6,486 nt of DNA from the NCBI GenBank assembly GCA_017435185.1, contig JAFSFN010000234.1, positions 1 to 6,486 of the forward strand, written 5' to 3'. This document shows, in pieces, positions 1 to 5,125 of this stretch. Numbering within the stretch: position 1 is the first letter of the stretch; each line of letters starts with the position of its first letter. The translations under genes and the position numbers were made by a program. Source of the DNA: Clostridia bacterium. GTDB taxonomy: Bacteria; Bacillota; Clostridia; Christensenellales; CAG-138. A model generated the notes under the pieces. It did not search any database and had not been told where the DNA came from. It saw only the letters and a program-made list of their open reading frames with translations.

Positions 1-125
1 TCAAACTTCTTTACGATAGCCAGGTACATCAACAAGCATGCTACCGCTATCATTATCAAGTATCTGGGATCTTCGACTAACATCGCGAAACCAGTGCTGT
101 TTATAAAATCAAGAACCGCGTCCAT
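1..125 (-). CDS. Sodium-translocating decarboxylase beta subunit, N-terminal fragment
   Basis: This is the first 41 codons of a gene that continues past the left edge. The start is ATG at 125, preceded by AAAGGAG at a normal distance. The peptide begins MDAVLDFINSTGFAML and continues with a hydrophobic stretch ending in MYLAIVKKF. That pattern (a short amphipathic start, then a first membrane helix ending in YLAI-K-F) is typical of the OadB/MmdB/GcdB family. These multi-span inner-membrane subunits decarboxylate carboxybiotin and couple this to Na+ export. The biotin carrier and an OadG-type subunit lie directly upstream on the same strand, which strongly supports the call. Too little is visible to say whether the enzyme acts on oxaloacetate, methylmalonyl-CoA or glutaconyl-CoA, so no symbol is given. 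Confidence 0.85.
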   Translation of the reverse strand, partial: MDAVLDFINSTGFAMLVEDPRYLIMIAVACLLMYLAIVKKF

Positions 126-165
126 TTTGGTCTCCTTTACAGAAATTTAGACTGCAAAAATGCAA

Positions 166-528
166 TTAACCGATGATAACGAGAGCGTCACCGGAGTTAA
201 CTGTTGAACCCTTTGCAACGTTAACAGCAACGATTTTGCCATCCTTGGGAGCCAATATCTCGTTTTCCATCTTCATTGCTTCGAGGATAAGGAGAATCTG
301 ACCTGCCTTAACCGTATCGCCGGCCTTAACTCTTACATCGAGGATATTGCCGGGCATGGGAGCATTAACGCTTTCCTGACCGCCGCTTGCCTGTGTAGCT
401 GCCTTGGGTGCTGCACTTGCTGCCTGAGGAGCTGCACTTGCTGCCTTGGGAGCTGCTGCGCCGCCCTGTATTTCTTCAACTTCAACTTCGTATGATGTGC
501 CGTTTACATTAACCATGAATTTACGCAT
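166..528 (-). CDS. Biotin carboxyl carrier subunit of a sodium-pumping decarboxylase
   Basis: A 120-residue biotin carrier protein. Residues about 1-22 form a short beta-rich start (KFMVNVNGTSYEVEVEE). Residues 24-48 are an Ala/Pro/Lys-rich flexible linker, and residues 53-120 are a biotinyl/lipoyl domain with the EAMKMEN motif, in which Lys86 is the expected biotinylation site. The family carries CO2 on biotin from the carboxyltransferase (alpha) subunit to the membrane beta subunit. Size and architecture match the separate gamma subunits MmdC/GcdC rather than the fused oxaloacetate decarboxylase alpha subunit. The ATG at 528 has AGGAGG upstream. The gene sits 36 bp after the OadG-type gene and 40 bp before the beta gene, so it is almost certainly in their operon. 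A biotin carrier of acetyl-CoA carboxylase (AccB) would be the alternative, but the neighbours argue against it. Confidence 0.93.
   Translation of the reverse strand: MRKFMVNVNGTSYEVEVEEIQGGAAAPKAASAAPQAASAAPKAATQASGGQESVNAPMPGNILDVRVKAGDTVKAGQILLILEAMKMENEILAPKDGKIVAVNVAKGSTVNSGDALVIIG
394..456 (-). repeat. Three tandem 21-bp repeats encoding the Ala-Pro linker
   Basis: Residues 25-45 of the biotin carrier are three consecutive heptapeptides, AAPKAAS, AAPQAAS and AAPKAAT. At DNA level this is a 21-bp tandem repeat with few differences. Such linkers let the biotin domain swing between active sites. The copy number could vary between strains by slippage. Confidence 0.85.
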
Positions 529-564
529 TTTAATTTTCCTCCTGCATTTTATGTGCTTTTGTAA

Positions 565-987
565 TTAGATTTTTTTGATACTGTTGATTCTCAGGCCCTT
601 ACAATCAGTGCCCATGTATGTTGCTATCGTTGCCGCTATAACTGCGTCAAGCAGCTTACGATCTTCAACATTCACATTGTTTGATACAGCAACGGGAGCC
701 GCTGCAACTTCTGTTTTCTCTTTCTTTGAGAAAACCTTGCAGCACCAGCTCATTATTTTTGTAATTATAATGAGTGCGAACAAACCGATAAACACGGTCG
801 CCACCCCCAATACAACCACAAATGCCGGACTTACATTACCCTTTTCGGCTGTGTCGAGCGCAGCTGTATCAGTTGCTGCCAAAAGCACATTCTCACCTGC
901 TTCAGCTGTAGCAAATGAAACGGTGCAAACGGTAAGCATCAATACAAAAGCAAGCAATACTGCCGAAAACTTCATTGTCTTGTTCAT
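565..987 (-). CDS. OadG-family small membrane subunit of the sodium-pumping decarboxylase
   Basis: A 140-residue protein when read from ATG at 987, which has AAAGGA six bases upstream. In-frame TTG at 1020 and ATG at 1011 lie just upstream, but the 987 start gives a clean hydrophobic leader (MNKTMKFSAVLLAFVLMLTV). Residues 1-30 look like a signal peptide or first membrane segment. Residues about 53-77 form a strong transmembrane helix (FVVVLGVATVFIGLFALIII), followed by a basic cytoplasmic segment and a Val/Ala-rich linker. Residues 108-140 (EDRKLLDAVIAATIATYMGT, then GLRINSIKKI) match the C-terminal motif of Firmicutes OadG/MmdD-type subunits. These subunits assemble the carboxyltransferase with the membrane pump. 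It is the first gene of the visible operon and is followed by the biotin carrier and beta genes. The extra N-terminal hydrophobic segment is not found in classical short OadG proteins. Confidence 0.85.
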   Translation of the reverse strand: MNKTMKFSAVLLAFVLMLTVCTVSFATAEAGENVLLAATDTAALDTAEKGNVSPAFVVVLGVATVFIGLFALIIITKIMSWCCKVFSKKEKTEVAAAPVAVSNNVNVEDRKLLDAVIAATIATYMGTDCKGLRINSIKKI

Positions 988-1114
988 GTTTCTTCCTTTC
1001 AAGCTTATCATCTCCTCCAAATTTTTGTTTATGGAACATGGCCAAAACTAACCATTTCTGTAAGCAGAGCTTTGAGAAAAGTCAATTTCTCGAAATCACC
1101 CCACTTAATCATAT

Positions 1115-1143
1115 ATTTTACAACATTACCTTTTTTACCGCAA
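1115..1143 (-). promoter_or_regulatory. Candidate promoter for the decarboxylase operon
   Basis: On the minus strand TTGCGG (1138-1143) and TAAAAT (1115-1120) are separated by exactly 17 bp. The -10 matches the consensus at 5 of 6 positions and the -35 at 3 of 6. A weaker alternative, TTGACT (1080-1085) with TACAGA (1057-1062), also has 17-bp spacing. Either would give a leader of roughly 60-120 bases before the ATG at 987. Confidence 0.4.
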
Positions 1144-1192
1144 TACGCCAAAAGTTTTATTTTGTTAAATTGTTGACATTTTTTCTAATTAA

Positions 1193-1225
1193 AAGCCCCC
1201 TTATTCAAACTTTTAGTTAGGGCTT
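1193..1225 (-). terminator. Possible second hairpin downstream of the TetR gene
   Basis: AAGCCC and GGGCTT (1220-1225 and 1193-1198) can pair around a 21-base loop, followed on the minus strand by TTAATT. It is weaker than the hairpin at 1240-1279 and may be a backup terminator or chance. Confidence 0.25.
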
Positions 1226-1239
1226 GGTGCTAAACCGTC

Positions 1240-1279
1240 AAAAAAACTCCGTCTGTATGCACATTCAATACAGGCGGAG
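1240..1279 (-). terminator. Rho-independent terminator of the TetR-family gene
   Basis: On the minus strand a 12-bp stem (1268-1279 with 1247-1258, one C-A mismatch) closes a 9-base loop and is followed by seven T residues (1246 to 1240). It starts 8 bp after the TGA of the regulator gene. The plus strand has only four T residues after the stem, so it works mainly leftward. It separates the regulator from the decarboxylase operon. Confidence 0.9.
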
Positions 1280-1286
1280 CTTTTGT

Positions 1287-1856
1287 TCAATCTTTCAAAA
1301 GCGGTTCTATCACCGCAAGAAAATACTCTGTTATAACCTCCGTATCCTCTTTCATATTTCCCGAAAGCCAAAAATCGACCGTTTCAACAAATGAAGCCGA
1401 GATATGATTAACGATGTAATCTTCGGGCAATCGGGAATTTTTCAAAAGACCCTTGTCGGCATATTGCGACAATATCAGTTTTTTGAGATTGCTCTTGAAA
1501 TACCTTAAGAATATCTCGTTGTTCTCGGATGACAGAAGCCCGAGAATATTCAAATCATTCTCCTGCAAATGCCTCAGGAGATGGAGAAAAACAGAATCAG
1601 CCACGCAGCCGCAGGAATAATGATAATGCCCATGCGGAAGCCCCATTGCCGTATCTATTATATGGTCAAACAGTTCCTCACACAGCTCTTTGAGCAGAAA
1701 ATCCTTTGTTTCAAAATGTGCGTAGAATGTAGTTCTTCCGATGTCTGCAGCATCTATTATCTCCTGTACCGATATCTGATTATAGTTCTTTTTTGCCAAA
1801 AGCTCGGTAAACGCATTAAAAATGGCGTCCCTCGTTTTCTTCTGTCTTCTGTCCAT
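1287..1856 (-). CDS. TetR/AcrR-family transcriptional regulator, possibly metal-responsive
   Basis: A 189-residue regulator read from ATG at 1856, which has GGGAGGAG close upstream. In-frame upstream starts exist (TTG at 1928, ATG at 1919), but TetR proteins of this type normally begin just before the RR-KTR-AI-NAF motif, as here. Residues 8-52 hold the TetR DNA-binding domain, with a helix-turn-helix around ISVQEIIDAADIGRTTFYAH. The C-terminal ligand domain resembles the TetR_C group of small Firmicutes regulators. Residues 75-84 (HGHYHYSCGC) contain three His and two Cys, which could bind a metal ion; this role is inference. The gene is divergent from a heavy-metal P-type ATPase, so control of that gene and of itself is likely. 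A TetR-family zinc regulator, SczA of Streptococcus pneumoniae, is a known precedent for metal sensing in this family. Confidence 0.9.
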   Translation of the reverse strand: MDRRQKKTRDAIFNAFTELLAKKNYNQISVQEIIDAADIGRTTFYAHFETKDFLLKELCEELFDHIIDTAMGLPHGHYHYSCGCVADSVFLHLLRHLQENDLNILGLLSSENNEIFLRYFKSNLKKLILSQYADKGLLKNSRLPEDYIVNHISASFVETVDFWLSGNMKEDTEVITEYFLAVIEPLLKD

Positions 1857-1965
1857 AGACTCCTCCCGAACAAATCGCTCTAAATGTTCTGTAACGAACA
1901 ATGCCGCATATCTGCTCATTGAAAACAATGCACCCTTCCATGCATAATATCGTTAGATACAGAAC

Positions 1966-2012
1966 ACTTTGTTTTATACTAAACACATTATACTTTTGTT
2001 AAAAAACAAAGT
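1966..2012. promoter_or_regulatory. Inverted repeat, candidate operator in the divergent promoter region
   Basis: ACTTTGTTTT (1966-1975) and its exact reverse complement AAAACAAAGT (2003-2012) flank a 27-bp centre. The right arm overlaps the -35 of the regulator gene. The two arms bracket the -10 sites of both divergent promoters. This is a natural place for the TetR protein to bind, although the spacing between arms (37 bp centre to centre) is longer than a single TetR operator, so each arm might be a half of a site or the repeat might be a looped pair. Confidence 0.45.
1975..1994 (+). promoter_or_regulatory. Candidate -10 elements for the P-type ATPase gene
   Basis: TATACT occurs twice on the plus strand, at 1975-1980 and 1989-1994, each matching TATAAT at 5 of 6 positions, within a 14-bp direct repeat of TTATACT. 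Neither has a recognisable -35 at the right distance (GTTAGA and ACTTTG). The second overlaps the -10 of the regulator promoter on the other strand, so the two promoters would compete. A weak -35 fits a promoter that needs an activator. Confidence 0.4.
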
Positions 2013-2015
2013 CAA
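1987..2015 (-). promoter_or_regulatory. Promoter of the TetR-family gene
   Basis: On the minus strand TTGACT (2010-2015, 5 of 6 matches) and a perfect TATAAT (1987-1992) are separated by 17 bp, an excellent sigma-A type promoter. Transcription would begin near 1980, giving a leader of about 120 bases before the chosen start at 1856. Confidence 0.8.
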
Positions 2016-2035
2016 CAAAGGAGGCATTATACAAT

Positions 2036-3895
2036 ATGCTCAACAAATTCATCGAAAAGCTCACTACCATACCCGCAACGATAATCGGAGGAATTTTCTT
2101 GCTCCTCAGTCTTATCGCAAAGGATAAACTTCCCATTGACCCTGCCCTTTTCTCAATTGTCATAAACGGTCTTCCCCTTTTATATTCTGCTGTAAAAAAG
2201 CTCATATGCAATTCGGGCATCAGTAAAATATCATCCGCCCTGCTCATAAGCATTGCGATGACAGCCGCCGTTTTAACAGACGACCTGTTTGCGGCAGGCG
2301 AAGTTGCTTTCATAATGGCTTTGGGCGAGATACTTGAGGACATGACGACAAACAGAGCCAAGAAAGGGCTCAAAAAGCTCATAGCACTTGCGCCCACACA
2401 AGGCAGAATAATAGTTGACGGTCATGAAAAAACGATAGCGGCAAAAGACATTGCCGCAGGCGATATACTGCGCATACTCCCGGGCGAAGCCATTCCCGTT
2501 GACGGCATCATAATTAGCGGAGAGACCTCGATAGACCAGTCTGTCGTAACAGGTGAATCGCTTCCTGCCGATAAAAGCATCGGCGATGATGTGTTCTGCG
2601 GAACAATCAATCGTTTCGGTTCAATAGACATTAAAGCGACAAAAGTCGGCGAAGACAGCTCACTGCAAAAGCTCATACGCATGGTACAGGACGCGGAAAA
2701 CAAAAAAGCGCCGATGGCTCGCACCATGGATAAATGGGCAAGCTATCTTGTTCCCGTTGCACTCATTGCGGCAATAGTCACGGGTGTGCTCACCCAAGAC
2801 ATCACTCGGGCAGTAACCACGCTTGTGGTCTTCTGCCCCTGCGCTTTAGTGCTTGCAACTCCCACTGCCATAATGGCTGCCATCGGTCAGGCGACAAAAC
2901 ACGGCGTTATTATTAAATCGGGTGAAGCACTTGAAAAAATGGGCAATGCCGATATCATCGCCTTTGACAAGACAGGCACTCTCACTCACGGTAAACTGTG
3001 TGTTTGCGATACTGTTTCTTTTGACGACACGCTTGATCAGTCAGCACTTTTAGCACTTGCGGCATCAGCCGAAAGCAAGAGTGAGCACCCCTTGGGCAAG
3101 GCTATAGTTTCGTCGGCAAAAGAAAAAGGACTTAAGCTCATTGAAGCCGATGAATTCAAGATGATAAGCGGCAAAGGCATATCCGCCGCCTGTGACGGCA
3201 AAAAGCTGATTATCGGCAACGAAAAGATGTGCGCCGAACACGGCATCATGCTTTCCTCAGAAATTCTTTCACTGCTTGAAACATTCCGTTCACAGGGTAA
3301 AGCGTCACTGCTTATTGCACAAAACAGCAAATGCCTCGGTATTATTTCACTTTCAGACACACTGCGTGAAGAATCGAAAGAAATAGTTTCAAAACTCAAG
3401 ACAATGAACACGGATGTAGTCTTGCTGACAGGAGACAGCAAGAAAACTGCTCAATACTTTGCAAAACAGGCAGGCATCACGAATATCCACGCCGAGCTTC
3501 TGCCCGAACACAAAGTAGAGCGCATACTCACGCTTCAGCAGCAAGCTAAAAAGGTTTGCATGGTAGGCGACGGCATAAACGACGCACCTGCGCTCAAAAC
3601 CGCAAATGTAGGCATTGCAATGGGCAGTATGGGCAGTGACATTGCCGTTGAAGCGGCAGACATTGCATTGATGAGCGACGCTATTTCAAAACTCCCCTAT
3701 CTCAAGCGTTTATCAACAGCAACCATCGCCACCATAAAACTGAGCATCTCACTTTCAATGATAATAAACATTCTTGCCGTGTTCCTTTCCGCGTCAGGCG
3801 TACTGAATCCGACAACCGGCGCGCTGGTACACAACGCAGGCTCATGCTTCGTCGTACTGATAGCGGCATTGCTCTACGACAGAAAGTTTGAGTAA
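2036..3895 (+). CDS. Heavy-metal-translocating P1B-type ATPase without N-terminal metal-binding domain
   Basis: A 619-residue P-type ATPase that would move a soft metal ion out of the cell using ATP. ATG at 2036 follows AAAGGAGG by 11 bases. About eight membrane helices are visible: four before residue 100, two around 235-283 and two around 565-613. Key motifs are TGES (172-175, actuator domain), CPC (267-269, metal site in TM6), DKTGTLT (311-317, Asp311 phosphorylated), SEHPLGKA (349-356, the HP motif of P1B pumps) and GDGINDAPAL (511-520). There is no HMA or Cys-rich N-terminal domain. In TM8, where Zn/Cd/Pb pumps such as ZntA have DxG, this protein has HNAGS (599-603). In TM7 Asn578 appears to replace the conserved Lys. 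It also lacks the MxxSS signature of Cu pumps in TM8. Metal specificity therefore cannot be assigned; Zn, Cd, Mn or Cu remain possible. Confidence 0.92.
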   Translation: MLNKFIEKLTTIPATIIGGIFLLLSLIAKDKLPIDPALFSIVINGLPLLYSAVKKLICNSGISKISSALLISIAMTAAVLTDDLFAAGEVAFIMALGEILEDMTTNRAKKGLKKLIALAPTQGRIIVDGHEKTIAAKDIAAGDILRILPGEAIPVDGIIISGETSIDQSVVTGESLPADKSIGDDVFCGTINRFGSIDIKATKVGEDSSLQKLIRMVQDAENKKAPMARTMDKWASYLVPVALIAAIVTGVLTQDITRAVTTLVVFCPCALVLATPTAIMAAIGQATKHGVIIKSGEALEKMGNADIIAFDKTGTLTHGKLCVCDTVSFDDTLDQSALLALAASAESKSEHPLGKAIVSSAKEKGLKLIEADEFKMISGKGISAACDGKKLIIGNEKMCAEHGIMLSSEILSLLETFRSQGKASLLIAQNSKCLGIISLSDTLREESKEIVSKLKTMNTDVVLLTGDSKKTAQYFAKQAGITNIHAELLPEHKVERILTLQQQAKKVCMVGDGINDAPALKTANVGIAMGSMGSDIAVEAADIALMSDAISKLPYLKRLSTATIATIKLSISLSMIINILAVFLSASGVLNPTTGALVHNAGSCFVVLIAALLYDRKFE

Positions 3896-3928
3896 GGGAA
3901 AATCCCGCCCGACATGATGGATTTAGCT

Positions 3929-3966
3929 AAAAAAGGCTCTGACTGCATCGCAATCAGAGTCTTTTT
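3929..3966. terminator. Bidirectional terminator after the P-type ATPase gene
   Basis: An 8-bp stem (3935-3942 with 3954-3961, including one G-T pair) with an inner TGC/GCA helix around an ATC loop is flanked by six A and five T residues. It lies 33 bp after the ATPase stop codon and can end transcription on either strand. Confidence 0.85.
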
Positions 3967-4030
3967 CCCGGTGTACACTACGAAAATGAGTTCACCCGAA
4001 CTTATTCACGGTTTATTATTATAAATTTCC

Positions 4031-4092
4031 AAAAATCGACTGTAGAGAAAAGTGAAGAGTGAATAGTTAAAAGTGAAAAAGTAAAAATCGAC
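4031..4092. repeat. Short AT-rich repeat patch between two terminators
   Basis: The gap from 3967 to 4082 holds no gene. AGTGAA occurs three times (4051-4056, 4058-4063, 4072-4077). AAAAATCGAC occurs at 4031-4040 and again at 4083-4092 inside the tRNA terminator, whose other arm carries its reverse complement. No open reading frame, target-site duplication or terminal inverted repeat was found. Confidence 0.5.
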
Positions 4093-4120
4093 AAACCTCT
4101 GTCGAGATTTGTCGATTTTT
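4083..4120. terminator. Terminator of the tRNA/6S RNA operon
   Basis: A perfect 13-bp stem (4083-4095 with 4108-4120), extended by a CTC/GAG inner helix, ends in five T residues on the minus strand, followed by further T-rich sequence. It begins at the last base of the tRNA-Gln CCA end. A-rich and T-rich flanks mean it may also act on the plus strand. Confidence 0.9.
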
Positions 4121-4193
4121 GGCTGCGGAACTAGGATTCGAACCTAGACAATACGAGTCAGAGTCGTAGGTGCTACCATTACACAATTCCGCA
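4120..4193 (-). tRNA. tRNA-Gln (anticodon CTG)
   Basis: A 74-base tRNA including an encoded CCA. The acceptor stem is TGCGGAA/TTCCGCA with discriminator G73, as expected for glutamine. The anticodon stem TACGA/TCGTA closes the loop CTCTGAC, giving anticodon CTG (4159-4161), which reads CAG. The T arm has TAGGTTCGAATCCTA. The weak U1-A72 end pair also fits bacterial tRNA-Gln. It is the last gene of the stable-RNA operon. Confidence 0.95.
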
Positions 4194-4204
4194 TCATATT
4201 AAGT

Positions 4205-4395
4205 TGGAGTTAAACCTTAATCCCGAAATGCCGTCCGCCCCCGTTATAACACCCGCCTCTTGGCAGGTGGGTGCACTGTGGAGATTTCTGCTTGCCAAGC
4301 TCAAAAGAGAAGGCCCTGCATATTCCTTGCCAACGCGTACTCCCGAAGTTAATCTGTGGGTTTATAATCGAAAGCATAACGCACACCGCAGGATT
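4205..4395 (-). ncRNA. ssrS: Probable 6S RNA
   Basis: 6S RNA binds the sigma-A form of RNA polymerase by mimicking an open promoter and damps transcription in stationary phase. The 204-base gap between the two tRNAs has the features of a Firmicutes 6S RNA on the minus strand. A long closing stem can form: TAAACC (4359-4364) with GGTTTA (4211-4216), then TTAA (4349-4352) with TTAA (4217-4220), a C-A mismatch, and TTCGGGA (4341-4347) with TTTCGGG (4222-4228). Inside lie GGGCC (4312-4316) and TGAGC (4299-4303), landmarks I recall from E. coli 6S RNA, and a stable hairpin CACCC-CCT/AGG-GGGTG (4250-4273). No codon-like pattern or good ribosome binding site is present. The exact ends are uncertain; the paired core is 4211-4364. 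Confidence 0.65.
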
Positions 4396-4397
4396 AT

Positions 4398-4474
4398 TGG
4401 TGGGATTAGTTGGAATCGAACCAACGACCTCTACGATGTCAACGTAGCGCTCTAACCAGCTGAGCTATAACCCC
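4398..4474 (-). tRNA. tRNA-Val (anticodon GAC)
   Basis: A 77-base tRNA with encoded CCA. The acceptor stem is GGGGTTA/TAATCCC (one G-T pair) with discriminator A73. The D arm reads AGCTCAGCTGGTTAGAGC, the anticodon stem CTACG/CGTAG closes the loop TTGACAT with anticodon GAC (4438-4440), and the T arm reads GTTGGTTCGATTCCAAC. It is the first gene of the operon with 6S RNA and tRNA-Gln. Confidence 0.96.
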
Positions 4475-4506
4475 ATAAATTTGCGGTCAGTCAATTCGCA
4501 CAATCT

Positions 4507-4534
4507 ATTATACATACTTTTTTGGTTTTTGCAA
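4507..4534 (-). promoter_or_regulatory. Promoter of the tRNA-Val / 6S / tRNA-Gln operon
   Basis: On the minus strand TTGCAA (4529-4534) and a perfect TATAAT (4507-4512) are separated by 16 bp. Transcription would start near 4500, about 25 bases before tRNA-Val. No other convincing minus-strand promoter was seen between the tRNAs, so the 6S RNA probably depends on this one. Confidence 0.75.
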
Positions 4535-4558
4535 GAGTTTTTATTATTTATATTTTTA

Positions 4559-4567
4559 TGATATAAT
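4559..4567 (+). promoter_or_regulatory. Extended -10 promoter of the DUF4364-type gene
   Basis: TGATATAAT on the plus strand combines a TGN extension with a perfect TATAAT (4562-4567). The -35 region (TTTTAT at 4539-4544) is poor, which extended -10 promoters tolerate. The predicted start is near 4574, about 30 bases before the ATG. It is back to back with the tRNA promoter. Confidence 0.6.
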
Positions 4568-4603
4568 GTCTTTTGGCTAAAATATTGATTTATCGGAGCA
4601 AAA

Positions 4604-5125
4604 ATGAACTACTTTTCCGACGGAAGCACAAAAAACAAGCTCATACTCCTCTCTTTTTTGGACGCATTGGGTATTGAGGTCACAAAAGAACAGATAACAA
4701 CCGCTGCGGCACTCTATGAGCTGATGCCGTATTTTGAGTTGCAAAATGCAATGTACGAACTTGAGGAAGAAGGTTTTCTCGCCGCAGTTCCGCGTGCATT
4801 CGGCACTGCCTACTGCATAACACCCAAGGGCCGTGACACAATATCGGCTTTTTGTGAAACGCTTCCTCTTTCAGACCGTGAAACCATTTATGAAAATGCC
4901 GATATGTGCCGTGCCAAGTTCAGAAGTGAAACGCAGTACACCTACCGCATGGAAAAGCTGCCCTCAGGTGCATACAAAGTCATATTGCGTGCCATTGAAG
5001 AACACGGCGAACTCTTTTCCGTATCAATGTGTTTTGCCGATTCTCAAAGTGCCAACAAGGCCTGCCAAAGCTGGTCAAAAAATGCACTTGAGATATATTC
5101 TGCACTCACAACCTTTTTGTCATAA
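4604..5125 (+). CDS. DUF4364-family protein with winged-helix character
   Basis: A 173-residue protein resembling the DUF4364 family, which is widespread in Clostridia and has no established function. It starts at ATG 4604 with GGAG five bases upstream. Residues about 10-80 read like a winged-helix DNA-binding fold: NKLILLSFLDALGIEVTKEQ, a helix around FELQNAMYELEEEGFL, then a beta wing leading to YCITPKGRDTI. Residues about 110-170 are a mixed alpha/beta C-terminal half (YRMEKLPSGAYKVILRAIEE). A transcription regulator role is plausible from the fold but unproven. There are no membrane segments or catalytic motifs. The stop codon overlaps the 3' end of the opposing gene by 6 bp, and no plus-strand terminator lies between them, so its transcript should run antisense into that gene. 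Confidence 0.8.
   Translation: MNYFSDGSTKNKLILLSFLDALGIEVTKEQITTAAALYELMPYFELQNAMYELEEEGFLAAVPRAFGTAYCITPKGRDTISAFCETLPLSDRETIYENADMCRAKFRSETQYTYRMEKLPSGAYKVILRAIEEHGELFSVSMCFADSQSANKACQSWSKNALEIYSALTTFLS

Noticed and set aside
575..1051. Plus-strand open frame of 158 codons opposite the OadG-type gene
   Set aside because: The minus strand encodes a clear OadG-family protein in its operon; the plus frame has no ribosome site or known motif.
988..1114. A riboswitch in the decarboxylase leader
   Set aside because: The leader has one short hairpin but no recognisable aptamer consensus and no terminator or ribosome-site hairpin pair.
1173..1191. TTGACA on the plus strand at 1173-1178 as a promoter
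   Set aside because: No -10 lies at 16-18 bp (the position holds a run of C), and no plus-strand gene follows.
1857..1928. N-terminal extension of the TetR regulator from TTG 1928 or ATG 1919
   Set aside because: The ATG at 1856 has a much better ribosome binding site and gives the normal TetR start; the extension has no family match.
4051..4077. AGTGAA repeats as a CRISPR or minisatellite
   Set aside because: The units are six bases with irregular spacing, with no spacers of constant length and no cas genes.
4204..4455. Plus-strand open frame of 83 codons
   Set aside because: It lies antisense across the probable 6S RNA and most of tRNA-Val, has no ribosome binding site, and its translation is not protein-like; the RNA genes explain the sequence.
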